Assembly: GCA_965249775.1 (NCBI GenBank)
Contig: OZ252253.1
Span: forward strand, 4,092,001 to 4,156,000
DNA: 64,000 nucleotides
From: UBA822 sp965249775
GTDB lineage: Bacteria > Gemmatimonadota > Gemmatimonadetes > Longimicrobiales > Gaopeijiaceae
Reading direction: 5' to 3'
A program made the translations under genes and the position numbers. The notes beneath the pieces were generated by a model. That model was not told where the DNA came from. It made no database searches and saw nothing but the letters and a program-made list of their open reading frames with translations. Shown here one piece after another: positions 49,892 through 57,547 of this stretch (position 1 is the stretch's first letter; the number at the start of each line of letters is the position of its first letter).

Positions 49892-51058
49892 ATGGTTCGG
49901 TCAACCCTAAGAGTATTCATCGCCGCAGGGCTGTTTCTGTCGGTCGTCACGCCGGCTTTGGGCCAGGCGCCGGTCCTTCGGTCGGCCAACCACGACTATC
50001 GGGTCGTTACGGTAGCCGACGGCCTGGTCGGTCCCTGGTCCATCGCGTTCCTACCCGGTGGCGACATACTGGTCACCGAGAAGTCCGGCCGGCTCCGCCT
50101 GGTCCGAAACGGGGTCCTGCGTTTGGAGCCCATCGAGGGCGTGCCGGCGGTCCTGGACCAGGGTCAGGGTGGGCTCATGGACGTGGTTCCCCATCCGGAC
50201 TTCGAGTCGAATCAGTTTGTCTACCTGACCTATTCCAAGCCCATCGGGGACGGCACTGAGGCGACCACGGCGCTCGGGCGGGGGCGTTTCGTGAACGACC
50301 GGCTCATGGATTTTCAAGACATCTTCGTTTCTCAGACTCGCGGTCGGGCTGGCCACTACGGATCTCGGCTCGCGTTCGATGCCGACGGGTACATCTTCGT
50401 CACGGTTGGAGAACGTCAAATAGCGTCTCGTGGAGACCTGACGGCCCACCCCGCTCAGGACATCACGAACCACCACGGCACCGTCAATCGTCTCAACGAC
50501 GACGGCACTGTGCCGACCGACAATCCGTTCGTCGGTCAGGGCGATGCACGCCCAGAGATCTGGAGCTACGGACACCGGAATCCCCAAGGCCTGGCCATCC
50601 ACCCGGAGACGGGGGACATCTGGGTCACCGAGCACGGACCTCAGGGTGGGGACGAGCTCAACCGAATCCTTCCCGGCTTGAACTACGGTTGGCCGGTGAT
50701 CGGGTACGGCGTGAACTACGGGAGTGGGCAGGCGATCCACGAGGGGACCCGCGGAGAGGGGATCGAATCCCCTACGCATTTCTGGGTACCCTCGATCGCC
50801 ACGTCCGGTCTGATGGTCTATACCGGAGACCTCTTCCCAGCGTGGAAGGGAAGCATCTTCGCCGGGGGCTTGGCAGGCCAGCAGATGGCTCGCCTGGCTC
50901 TGGACGGGCAGCGCGTGGTCCGGGAGGAGACGCTCCTTCAGGGCATGGGCCGCATAAGAGACATCCGACAGCACCCGGACGGATATATCTACGTAGCGAT
51001 CGACGGCCGTAGTCAGCCCAGTGCCGTGGTCCGATTGGAGCCGGCCGGAGCGAGGTAG
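49892..51058 (+). CDS. PQQ-dependent aldose/glucose dehydrogenase (soluble type)
   Basis: A periplasmic six-bladed propeller of 388 residues that oxidises aldoses with PQQ. Signal peptide to VVTPALGQA, then GPWSIAFLPGGDILVTEKSGRL, the catalytic GQGGLMDVVPHPDF with nearby HYGSRLAFDADGYIFVTVGER, ITNHHGTVNRLNDDG, GHRNPQGLAIHP and EHGPQGGDELN with conserved His and Asp contacts. AGGAG stands 6 bp before ATG 49892. It belongs to the YliI/Asd subfamily, wider in substrate than strict glucose dehydrogenase. Next to a PQQ alcohol dehydrogenase, which suggests shared PQQ supply. Confidence 0.92.
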   Translation: MVRSTLRVFIAAGLFLSVVTPALGQAPVLRSANHDYRVVTVADGLVGPWSIAFLPGGDILVTEKSGRLRLVRNGVLRLEPIEGVPAVLDQGQGGLMDVVPHPDFESNQFVYLTYSKPIGDGTEATTALGRGRFVNDRLMDFQDIFVSQTRGRAGHYGSRLAFDADGYIFVTVGERQIASRGDLTAHPAQDITNHHGTVNRLNDDGTVPTDNPFVGQGDARPEIWSYGHRNPQGLAIHPETGDIWVTEHGPQGGDELNRILPGLNYGWPVIGYGVNYGSGQAIHEGTRGEGIESPTHFWVPSIATSGLMVYTGDLFPAWKGSIFAGGLAGQQMARLALDGQRVVREETLLQGMGRIRDIRQHPDGYIYVAIDGRSQPSAVVRLEPAGAR

Positions 51059-51101
51059 CAGCGCGGGGCCGAACCGAGCTCCTCGACTTTGGAGCGCTAG
51101 C

Positions 51102-51776
51102 TCAGTTCCGCGCTTGCCGGATCGCCTCGTCGCGGTATTCGGCGCTCGCGAAGATCGCGACCTCGACGCGCCGGTTGGCCTCCTGACCCGTCTGTGTCTC
51201 GTTCGAGGCCACGGGCTCCATCTCGCCGAGGCCTTGGATGCGGATCTGTCTGTCGGAGATGCCCTGGGTGGCCAAGAAGTCCGAAGCCGCCGACGCTCGT
51301 CGTTCCGAGAGCGACTGGTTGTAAGCCTCGGAGCCGGTATTGTCGGTGTGTCCGGCCACGAGCAGCTCGTAGTCGTCCGAGTCCCGAGCCAGCACTCGAG
51401 CCAGGTCACCGAGGTTGATACGCGCGTCTCTCTGCAGGCTGGACGAATCGAAGCCGAAGAGGATACCGGAGTCGAAGGTCACCAGAATCCCTTCTCCTAC
51501 CCGCTCGATCGTGGCGTTGTCGAGCTCCCTCTCCAGAGTCTCGGCCCGGTCGTTCATCCGGCTCCCGATGATCGCGCCGGCAGTGCCCCCCACCACCGCG
51601 CCGATGATCGCGCCTCTGGCGGTCGAGCCCGTTGCGTTACCGACGACGGCCCCCACCGCGCCGCCGGCACCCGCCCCTATCAGGGCTCCCTGTTGCGTAT
51701 TGCTCATACTGGAGCATCCGGCGGCCCCAAGGGACAGCAGAGTGACCAAGGCAACGGTTGGCAATTGCGTCTTCAT
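51102..51776 (-). CDS. OmpA-family lipoprotein with glycine-zipper region
   Basis: A 224-residue outer-membrane lipoprotein. The lipobox LGAAGCSS follows ATG 51776 (GAGG 7 bp upstream), then a glycine-zipper (GALIGAGAGGAVGAVVG repeated, about 30-72) and a C-terminal OmpA-like peptidoglycan-binding domain with GHTDNTGSEAYNQSLSERRA and the terminal NRRVEVAI motif. It tethers the outer membrane to peptidoglycan. The glycine zipper may form helical assemblies. It is convergent to the sugar dehydrogenase. Confidence 0.93.
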   Translation of the reverse strand: MKTQLPTVALVTLLSLGAAGCSSMSNTQQGALIGAGAGGAVGAVVGNATGSTARGAIIGAVVGGTAGAIIGSRMNDRAETLERELDNATIERVGEGILVTFDSGILFGFDSSSLQRDARINLGDLARVLARDSDDYELLVAGHTDNTGSEAYNQSLSERRASAASDFLATQGISDRQIRIQGLGEMEPVASNETQTGQEANRRVEVAIFASAEYRDEAIRQARN

Positions 51777-52066
51777 CTTCGGACCTCGTCTGGGCTGAGG
51801 TTTGTTCACACAAGCGGGGGACACGCTTCGTCCCGCCGGATCGAATATACGGCCGTCTCCCGGCCGCATGGGCCTTTTTTCGACGCGCGCCGAAAGTGTG
51901 TTATGACGGCGAAGCTCCGGCCCGCCCGCGGTGGGCAGGCACGTGTTTCTGGCGTGAGTCGTGATCTGCAAGTAAGGTAGAGAGTTCCCCTGCGTTTTGA
52001 TTATTTGCCCGGAATCCAGGGCGAGAAACACTGAGAACCGAGCCCTCCCTGGGGCGAGCGAGGTCC

Positions 52067-52525
52067 ATGACCTACAAGCTGCGGCATTTGGCTGTCTTCT
52101 TTGTTGCCCTCTTCTTGGGGGCGGTAGCGATGTACGTCGACATGGACCCTTGGCTCAGGATGTTGGTCGCAGCGTTCCTCCTGGTTCCGATCATTTATGC
52201 GGCCGACGGGTTGGGGATCCACCGAATGCTGACCGTCCTGCCCGACCATACCGTACGCCATCGACAATTCGGCGTCCTCCGCTCCGAGGTCATGCAGCTT
52301 CTCGACGTGGTTCGCCTGCTCAATTGGCTGACCGTCGATCTGGAGCGAGGCGTGCGCAATGCGGACGATGTGAAGACGGAGATCGCGCACGCGGAACAAC
52401 GGCTCGACGAGATTCTCCACCAAATCCGGGGTGCGGCCGGGCAGTCTTCGACCAATACCGCGGTCGGGCTGCCTCCGACCGGAACTGAAGTCGATGAGGA
52501 AAGCGAGAGTCTATCGAGCTCGTGA
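52067..52525 (+). CDS. Membrane protein with coiled-coil segment
   Basis: A 152-residue protein with two hydrophobic helices (about 6-24 and 29-47), then a helical heptad-like region around VVRLLNWLTVDLERGVRNADDVKTEIAHAEQRLDEILHQI split here by function into membrane and coil, and a Ser/Glu-rich tail. ATG 52067 has GAGG 4 bp upstream. No family recognised. Convergent to the next membrane gene. Confidence 0.62.
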   Translation: MTYKLRHLAVFFVALFLGAVAMYVDMDPWLRMLVAAFLLVPIIYAADGLGIHRMLTVLPDHTVRHRQFGVLRSEVMQLLDVVRLLNWLTVDLERGVRNADDVKTEIAHAEQRLDEILHQIRGAAGQSSTNTAVGLPPTGTEVDEESESLSSS

Positions 52526-52539
52526 CGTGAGCCGGTGTT

Positions 52540-53046
52540 TCATGAAGTGGTCCCGTCCGTGGTCCCGTCCGCTTCCCGTGCTCGCTTGCTGAAATACTTT
52601 TGCGATCGGGTTCGCCGCGTAACCAGGACACCCCCCAGAACGGCGGTCGGCGGAACTAGCAAGTTGATCACCCACGGGTACCAGGCTGGCTCTCCGGGCG
52701 CCGGCTGGCCGCCGTTGATCATCCAAGAGGTCAGCCCGAGCAGCATCATGAACGCCGAGAGGGCGGCTGCGTGTCCGAGGGGGGAGTGGTCCGATACCGT
52801 CGCGGCAACATAGCCGCCGACGATCGCGAACAGCACGCTGTATGTCAGGTTGACGACCAAGAACGCCGGGGTCGGCTGGGCATCAAATCCCGTGGATCCC
52901 AACATGAGTTGGGCCGTGAGCGCCGTGCTCAGTGCCACGAGCACGGCCACGACGAAGAACGCACCCAGGACGGAAAGCACGCTTCGGATGATGGGCGGCA
53001 TAAAAGGCCTATTCGGTCGGTAGCGGAGGTTCCTCAGCCAGGACAT
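52540..53046 (-). CDS. Four-helix membrane protein
   Basis: A 168-residue protein with four predicted helices: FVVAVLVALSTALTAQLML, AFLVVNLTYSVLFAIVGGYVAA, ALSAFMMLLGLTSWMI and WVINLLVPPTAVLGGVLV. The start at ATG 53046 lacks a ribosome-binding site, and ATG 53001 (MPPIIRSV) would remove 15 residues. Such tetraspan proteins with a conserved SDHSPLGHA loop occur in Gemmatimonadota; the function is unknown. Both ends face neighbouring plus-strand genes. Confidence 0.62.
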   Translation of the reverse strand: MSWLRNLRYRPNRPFMPPIIRSVLSVLGAFFVVAVLVALSTALTAQLMLGSTGFDAQPTPAFLVVNLTYSVLFAIVGGYVAATVSDHSPLGHAAALSAFMMLLGLTSWMINGGQPAPGEPAWYPWVINLLVPPTAVLGGVLVTRRTRSQKYFSKRAREADGTTDGTTS

Positions 53047-53229
53047 CCGAGGGTCGGGAGATTAGGGCGAGTGCCCAACAAACGAAAGTGCCGATCTATC
53101 TATGCCATGGACCTCGATTTCTTTCTTGCCTACCTTGCCCATATCGCGCCCGGGTGCCCTGTTGGGGAACCTGGGACGGTGGCACTCGACGTTCTTTTGG
53201 TCCGGTGCCCCACCTACACGGGACCTGGA

Positions 53230-54021
53230 ATGTCGGAGCCGCTCGAAGACATCAAAGGCGTGTTGCTCGACTTGGACGGCACGATCTTCGTCGGTGATCG
53301 GCTGATCCCTGGAGCGGCCGATGCCGTAGCTGCTCTGCGGCGTGGCGGCCTGCCCCTGAGGTTCGGCACCAATACGACCCGGATATCGCGGACGGATCTC
53401 GTGAGTCGCCTTCAAGAAATGGGACTCGAGCTGGAGCCCGGCGAGGTCTTCAGCGCACCCCTCGCCGCTGCGGCTTGGCTCGAAAAAAAGGGCCTCTGGA
53501 ACTTGTCTCTGTGCGTCCCCGAGGCCGCCCACGCCGACTTCGGGCATTTCAAAGTCAATGAGACGTCGCCCCAGGCCGTCGTCGTAGGAGACCTCGGCGA
53601 GGCCTGGGACTTCACTCGGCTCAACGACACGTTCCGCCACATCATGGAGGGTGCGGAGTTCGTCGCGTTACAATTGAACCGGTACTGGGACACCGGCGAA
53701 GGATTGGCTTTGGACGCGGGCACGTTCGTTACCGCTCTGGAGTATGCGACGGGGCGCGAGGCCACGCTGGTGGGCAAACCGAGCGAGATTTTCTTTCAGG
53801 GGGCGGCGGAGTCGATGGATGTGGAACTGTTCAACTTGGCGGTGGTGGGAGACGATCCGAAGACGGATGTGGCTGGGGCTCACGCCTGCGACGCCGCGGC
53901 GATACTGGTGAAGACCGGCCACTTCCAAGAGGGGGGGGCACTCGGTTCGAGTATGCCGCGCCCGGATCTCATCCTGGATTCGGTGGCGACGCTCCCCGCA
54001 GCTCTCGGGGTCGGGTTCTGA
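53230..54021 (+). CDS. HAD-superfamily phosphatase (LHPP/NagD-like)
   Basis: A 263-residue class-IIA HAD hydrolase: LLDLDGTIFVGDRLIPGA (motif I), FGTNTTRISR (motif II), GKPSEIFF (Lys) and VVGDDPKTDVAGAH (motif IV). Relatives include the phosphohistidine/phospholysine phosphatase LHPP and NagD nucleotidase. ATG 53230 is chosen as it begins just before the domain. An ATG-less longer frame extends to 52771. The ribosome-binding site is weak. Its stop overlaps the desaturase start as TGATG, so the two genes are coupled. Confidence 0.85.
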   Translation: MSEPLEDIKGVLLDLDGTIFVGDRLIPGAADAVAALRRGGLPLRFGTNTTRISRTDLVSRLQEMGLELEPGEVFSAPLAAAAWLEKKGLWNLSLCVPEAAHADFGHFKVNETSPQAVVVGDLGEAWDFTRLNDTFRHIMEGAEFVALQLNRYWDTGEGLALDAGTFVTALEYATGREATLVGKPSEIFFQGAAESMDVELFNLAVVGDDPKTDVAGAHACDAAAILVKTGHFQEGGALGSSMPRPDLILDSVATLPAALGVGF

Positions 54022-55178
54022 TGGGTCCCACCGAGGGCCCGCTGGAGGCAGTCGCAGAAGATGGGAAGCGGGAGGGGCCGTTCTATCATAACCAGTTCTC
54101 GGACGATATCCGCGACGATCCCGTCTCCGATGAGCAGGACCCGGCGAAGCAAGTTCGGGAGGAACGGACCCCCGAGGAAAGGGCTTCGGGGGAATGGCGC
54201 AAGATTCTAGGGCCCTATGGTGGAGCGGACCTTCGACGTAGCCTGACCCAGATCCTCACCTCTGCTGCCCCATTTTTCGTGTTTTGGTACGCTGCCTATC
54301 GTGCCCTTTCGGTTAGCTATTGGCTCACCCTCATCCTTGCCGTGCCGACCGCCGGCTTCGTAATGCGGCTCTTCCTGATCCAGCACGACTGCGGGCACGG
54401 ATCATTCTTCAAGTCTCAGAAGGTGGCGGACCTCGTTGGATTCTGGCTCGGCGTGGTGACCCTTACGCCCTACCGGTACTGGCGGAAGACCCACGCCTAT
54501 CACCATGCTCATGCTGGCGACCTGGGTTTTCGGGGCCTCGGCGACGTCGACACGATCACCGTCTCGGAGTATTACGAAAAGCCTTTTCTCGGGCGCTTCC
54601 GTTATCGTCTCTACCGACATCCCTTCGTGCTTCTGGGCTTGGGGGGACTATTCGTGTTCGCCCTCAAGCACCGCTACCCCTGGGATATCCCGAGGCGGTG
54701 GAAGCGAGAGTGGGCGAGCGTCTGGAAGACGAATGCGGTGCTTGTGGTGATCCTGGCGCTGTTTAGCCTGACGATCGGTGTCAAAGCAGCCTTGCTGGTT
54801 CACCTGCCTGTACTGACCGTTACGGCGACGATTGGTGTGTGGCTCTTCTACGTACAACACCAGTTCGAAGATACGTATTGGCATGAACATGCCGAATGGT
54901 CCTACTTCGACGCGGCTCTCCAGGGTAGCTCTCATCTCGCGCTCCCCAAGGCTCTCCAATGGTTTACCGCCAGTATCGGCATCCATCACGTCCATCACCT
55001 CAGCGCTCGGATCCCAAACTACCGGCTCCAGGAGTGCCTGGATGAGAATCCCGAGCTCCAGCAGGTGACACGGATCACCATCTGGGAGGGGATCAAGACG
55101 TTGAGGCTTACCCTCTGGGACGAGACCTCCAGACGACTCGTCAGCTTTCGGGAGGCACGGCGGCTGGATCGACAGTAG
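54021..55178 (+). CDS. Fatty acid desaturase (acyl-lipid type)
   Basis: A 385-residue membrane desaturase with the three His boxes: HDCGHGS, HAYHHAH and HHVHHL. The four helices lie around 80-130 and 195-265. The N-terminal 60 residues are hydrophilic and acidic. It introduces a double bond in membrane lipids with electrons from ferredoxin or a cytochrome b-type carrier. ATG 54021 overlaps the stop of the HAD gene (TGATG). The link to cold response is plausible but only by family. Confidence 0.92.
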   Translation: MGPTEGPLEAVAEDGKREGPFYHNQFSDDIRDDPVSDEQDPAKQVREERTPEERASGEWRKILGPYGGADLRRSLTQILTSAAPFFVFWYAAYRALSVSYWLTLILAVPTAGFVMRLFLIQHDCGHGSFFKSQKVADLVGFWLGVVTLTPYRYWRKTHAYHHAHAGDLGFRGLGDVDTITVSEYYEKPFLGRFRYRLYRHPFVLLGLGGLFVFALKHRYPWDIPRRWKREWASVWKTNAVLVVILALFSLTIGVKAALLVHLPVLTVTATIGVWLFYVQHQFEDTYWHEHAEWSYFDAALQGSSHLALPKALQWFTASIGIHHVHHLSARIPNYRLQECLDENPELQQVTRITIWEGIKTLRLTLWDETSRRLVSFREARRLDRQ

Positions 55179-55246
55179 GCGCATTCGGCCCCCTCGCGGC
55201 CGCCTGGCGTCTACCGTGTGATTCCTATCCTTGCTACCGTTCATCC

Positions 55247-55912
55247 ATGTCGATCAAGTCAGCCATCAAGTCCGTGGTCACGCTGGGCCAGGGAGTAACC
55301 CAAGGAGTAACCCGGCGGCTGCCCGAGGCGACGGCGGACCGCGACCCCATAGAACTATTCGGCGTTTGGCTCGAAGAGGCGAAGGAGTCGGGGATCCTCC
55401 TTCCGGAGTCGGCTTCACTCGCCACGGCCGATCGGGATGGCGTTCCTTCCTCTCGCATGGTCCTGCTCAAGAGCTTTGCCGTGGACGGATTCGTCTTCTT
55501 CACCAACTACGGGAGCCGCAAGGCCAGGGAAATGGACGAGAATCCGAGAGCCTCGCTCCTACTACACTGGGTCGTGCTCCAACGGCAGGTCCGGGTGGAG
55601 GGATCGGTCGAGCGCATCGGCGCCGAGGCGTCCGCGGAGTACTTTCGCACGCGGGCCCGGGGAAGCCAGATCGGGGCGTGGGCGTCCCGGCAGAGTGAGG
55701 AACTGGAGGATCGTTCGCTGCTAGAGACGCGGGCCGAAGAGATCGAGCAGCGCTTCAAGGGCCAGGACGTTCCTTCTCCTTCGTTTTGGGGAGGATACCG
55801 CCTCATCCCGGAATGCATCGAATTCTGGCAGGGACGCTTGAACCGGCTGCACGATCGGTTGGAGTACACCAGGGCGGACGAAGGCTGGACGGCTCGGCGC
55901 CTCCATCCCTAG
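55247..55912 (+). CDS. pdxH: Pyridoxamine 5'-phosphate oxidase
   Basis: FMN enzyme that makes PLP from PNP or PMP. The 221-residue protein has the family core: SRMVLLKSFAVDGFVFFTNYGSRKA, the LRVEGSVERI-type segment QVRVEGSVERI, SRGSQIGAWASRQSE, FWGGYRLIPECIEFWQGRLNRLHDR at the C-terminus. An extra 30-residue N-terminal stretch rich in Ser/Thr/Val precedes the usual start. The gene stands alone, 68 bp after the desaturase. Confidence 0.93.
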   Translation: MSIKSAIKSVVTLGQGVTQGVTRRLPEATADRDPIELFGVWLEEAKESGILLPESASLATADRDGVPSSRMVLLKSFAVDGFVFFTNYGSRKAREMDENPRASLLLHWVVLQRQVRVEGSVERIGAEASAEYFRTRARGSQIGAWASRQSEELEDRSLLETRAEEIEQRFKGQDVPSPSFWGGYRLIPECIEFWQGRLNRLHDRLEYTRADEGWTARRLHP

Positions 55913-55972
55913 GCGCCCCCCTTTCCGATCACCCTCCTAAGGGCGGCTCTGAGGCAGGCCAAGAGGCGGGCT

Positions 55973-56842
55973 CTAGGCCGAAGTCAACCACGCCTCGATT
56001 CGCCGAACGAAGGAGTCCGGCTCCTCCTCGAATAATCGAGTGCTCAACGCCGCCGCCTCCGATTGGAGCGTCTGCTTCCCTCCCTCGACATGGGCAGTCA
56101 ACGCCGCACGCTCGGTCTCGCACAGAACGTCGGCGGAAGCGGTGTAACGCGAGAGCGTGGCGAGGTCGTTTGCATCACCCAGGAGATCGGTGAGGTGGTG
56201 GAGATCCCTCACCAGTCGGTCGAGTTTCGGTTGGCCGGTGTTCAGAAATTCGAGCTGATAGCGTAGATCCTTGACCCGCTTTCGGAGTTTGTGAGAGCGT
56301 TCGTCTAGCGGTCCTTCGCCAGCTACCGGATCGGATCGCGCCCGTGCCGATGCGTACGAAGCACCGAGACCGAGTCGCAAGAGCTCTATGGGTGCCGGGA
56401 GATCCGGAGCTTCGAGGTCGACAGACCTCAATAGTTCGCCCGCCGCGCGGAGCGGCCCATCGACTGAGCCTGACTCCCTGAACCGGCGCCCCCTCTCCTC
56501 TTCCAGAGACTCCAGCAAGTGTGGGGGAATCAGATCCGGCTCAGAGGACGGAGAGCCGTCACGGAGGTCTTCGGCCGTCAGGACCATCACATCGGCGTCC
56601 CGCAAGACGGCGAGGGCCCGACTCGCATCGCGTAACGTTTCGTCGGTGGGCGAGCTGTTTGGCCACGGGTCGGCCAGCCTGAGGAGTGCTCGTGCACGCT
56701 TGATCGCTCGGCGCGCCTCGTGCACGGTAGAGGCCAAGTCCTTTCCCGTCTCCAGGGCCTCGCACGCACGTGTGAGCTGGACCGAAACAGCACGTGACAG
56801 CTGGTTGCGGGCGTCGTCGCTACTCTCGTTGCGCCAGTTCAT
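55973..56842 (-). CDS. CHAD-domain protein
   Basis: A 289-residue alpha-helical CHAD protein, which binds inorganic polyphosphate through conserved basic helices. Conserved elements are VHEARRAIKRARALLRL (His, Arg, Lys) and HKLRKRVKDLRYQLEFL, with LRDADVMVL nearby. CHAD proteins are often next to polyphosphate metabolism genes. Here ppk1 is 690 bp away (divergent arrangement) and sixA follows ppk1, which supports a polyphosphate role. Confidence 0.9.
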   Translation of the reverse strand: MNWRNESSDDARNQLSRAVSVQLTRACEALETGKDLASTVHEARRAIKRARALLRLADPWPNSSPTDETLRDASRALAVLRDADVMVLTAEDLRDGSPSSEPDLIPPHLLESLEEERGRRFRESGSVDGPLRAAGELLRSVDLEAPDLPAPIELLRLGLGASYASARARSDPVAGEGPLDERSHKLRKRVKDLRYQLEFLNTGQPKLDRLVRDLHHLTDLLGDANDLATLSRYTASADVLCETERAALTAHVEGGKQTLQSEAAALSTRLFEEEPDSFVRRIEAWLTSA

Positions 56843-56941
56843 ACCGACGGAATCATGGTGGTAGCATCGTTCCCCGTCATCTCCGACACTATCATATTAC
56901 ATCAGCCTTCCGCACTCTGGAGGGGCGACTGGGGGAAGGTA

Positions 56942-57547
56942 ATGCCAAAAGGATTGTGGGTAGGGATCGCGCTCGGCGCTTTCGGCTTGGGGGCCGCGCG
57001 CTTCCTGTTGATTCCTCCTCCGGAGGCGACCCACTTTCATGCCAACTGGGCCGTTTACGTCGATGGCGAGCGCTTGGATCTCTCCGACCAACGATACATG
57101 GAGGAGGTCTCGAGTTGTTATGCGGTCGAAGGCGACGTGACGCCGCAATCGCGCATTCACATGCACGAGGGAAACCACGATGTGGTCCACGTCCACCATC
57201 GTGGAGTGACCTGGGGGCATCTTGCAGGCAACCTCGGGATCGGATTCGGCGAGGGATACCTGATCTTGAATGACGGCACTCGGATTTTCGACGGTGAGCA
57301 AGGCCGCTTTACCTACGTCCTGAATGGCCGAGCGCTTACGTCGGCACACAATGAACTGGTCGCATCCGAGGACCGGCTTCTCATCAGCTACGGTTCCGAG
57401 TCACTGGACGAATTGGGGCAGGGCAGGTTCTCACAGGTAGCCACGACCGCGGGTGAGTACAACACGCGCGAGGACCCCCCTACATGCTCAGGCTCGGGTG
57501 ACCCCCCCGGCGTGTGGGAGCGGCTTAGGTCAGCGTTCTGGGGTTGA
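56942..57547 (+). CDS. Membrane-anchored His-rich protein
   Basis: A 201-residue product with an N-terminal membrane segment (LWVGIALGAFGLGAARFLLI), then HFHANWAVYVDGERLDLSD and a dense RIHMHEGNHDVVHVHHRGVTWGH cluster (8 His in about 23 residues). I recognise no named family; similar HMHD-type proteins occur in Thaumarchaeota and bacteria. Metal binding is likely. ATG 56942 has GGAAGG 6 bp before it. The last 18 bp overlap the convergent ppk1 gene, so the two stops share sequence. Confidence 0.65.
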   Translation: MPKGLWVGIALGAFGLGAARFLLIPPPEATHFHANWAVYVDGERLDLSDQRYMEEVSSCYAVEGDVTPQSRIHMHEGNHDVVHVHHRGVTWGHLAGNLGIGFGEGYLILNDGTRIFDGEQGRFTYVLNGRALTSAHNELVASEDRLLISYGSESLDELGQGRFSQVATTAGEYNTREDPPTCSGSGDPPGVWERLRSAFWG

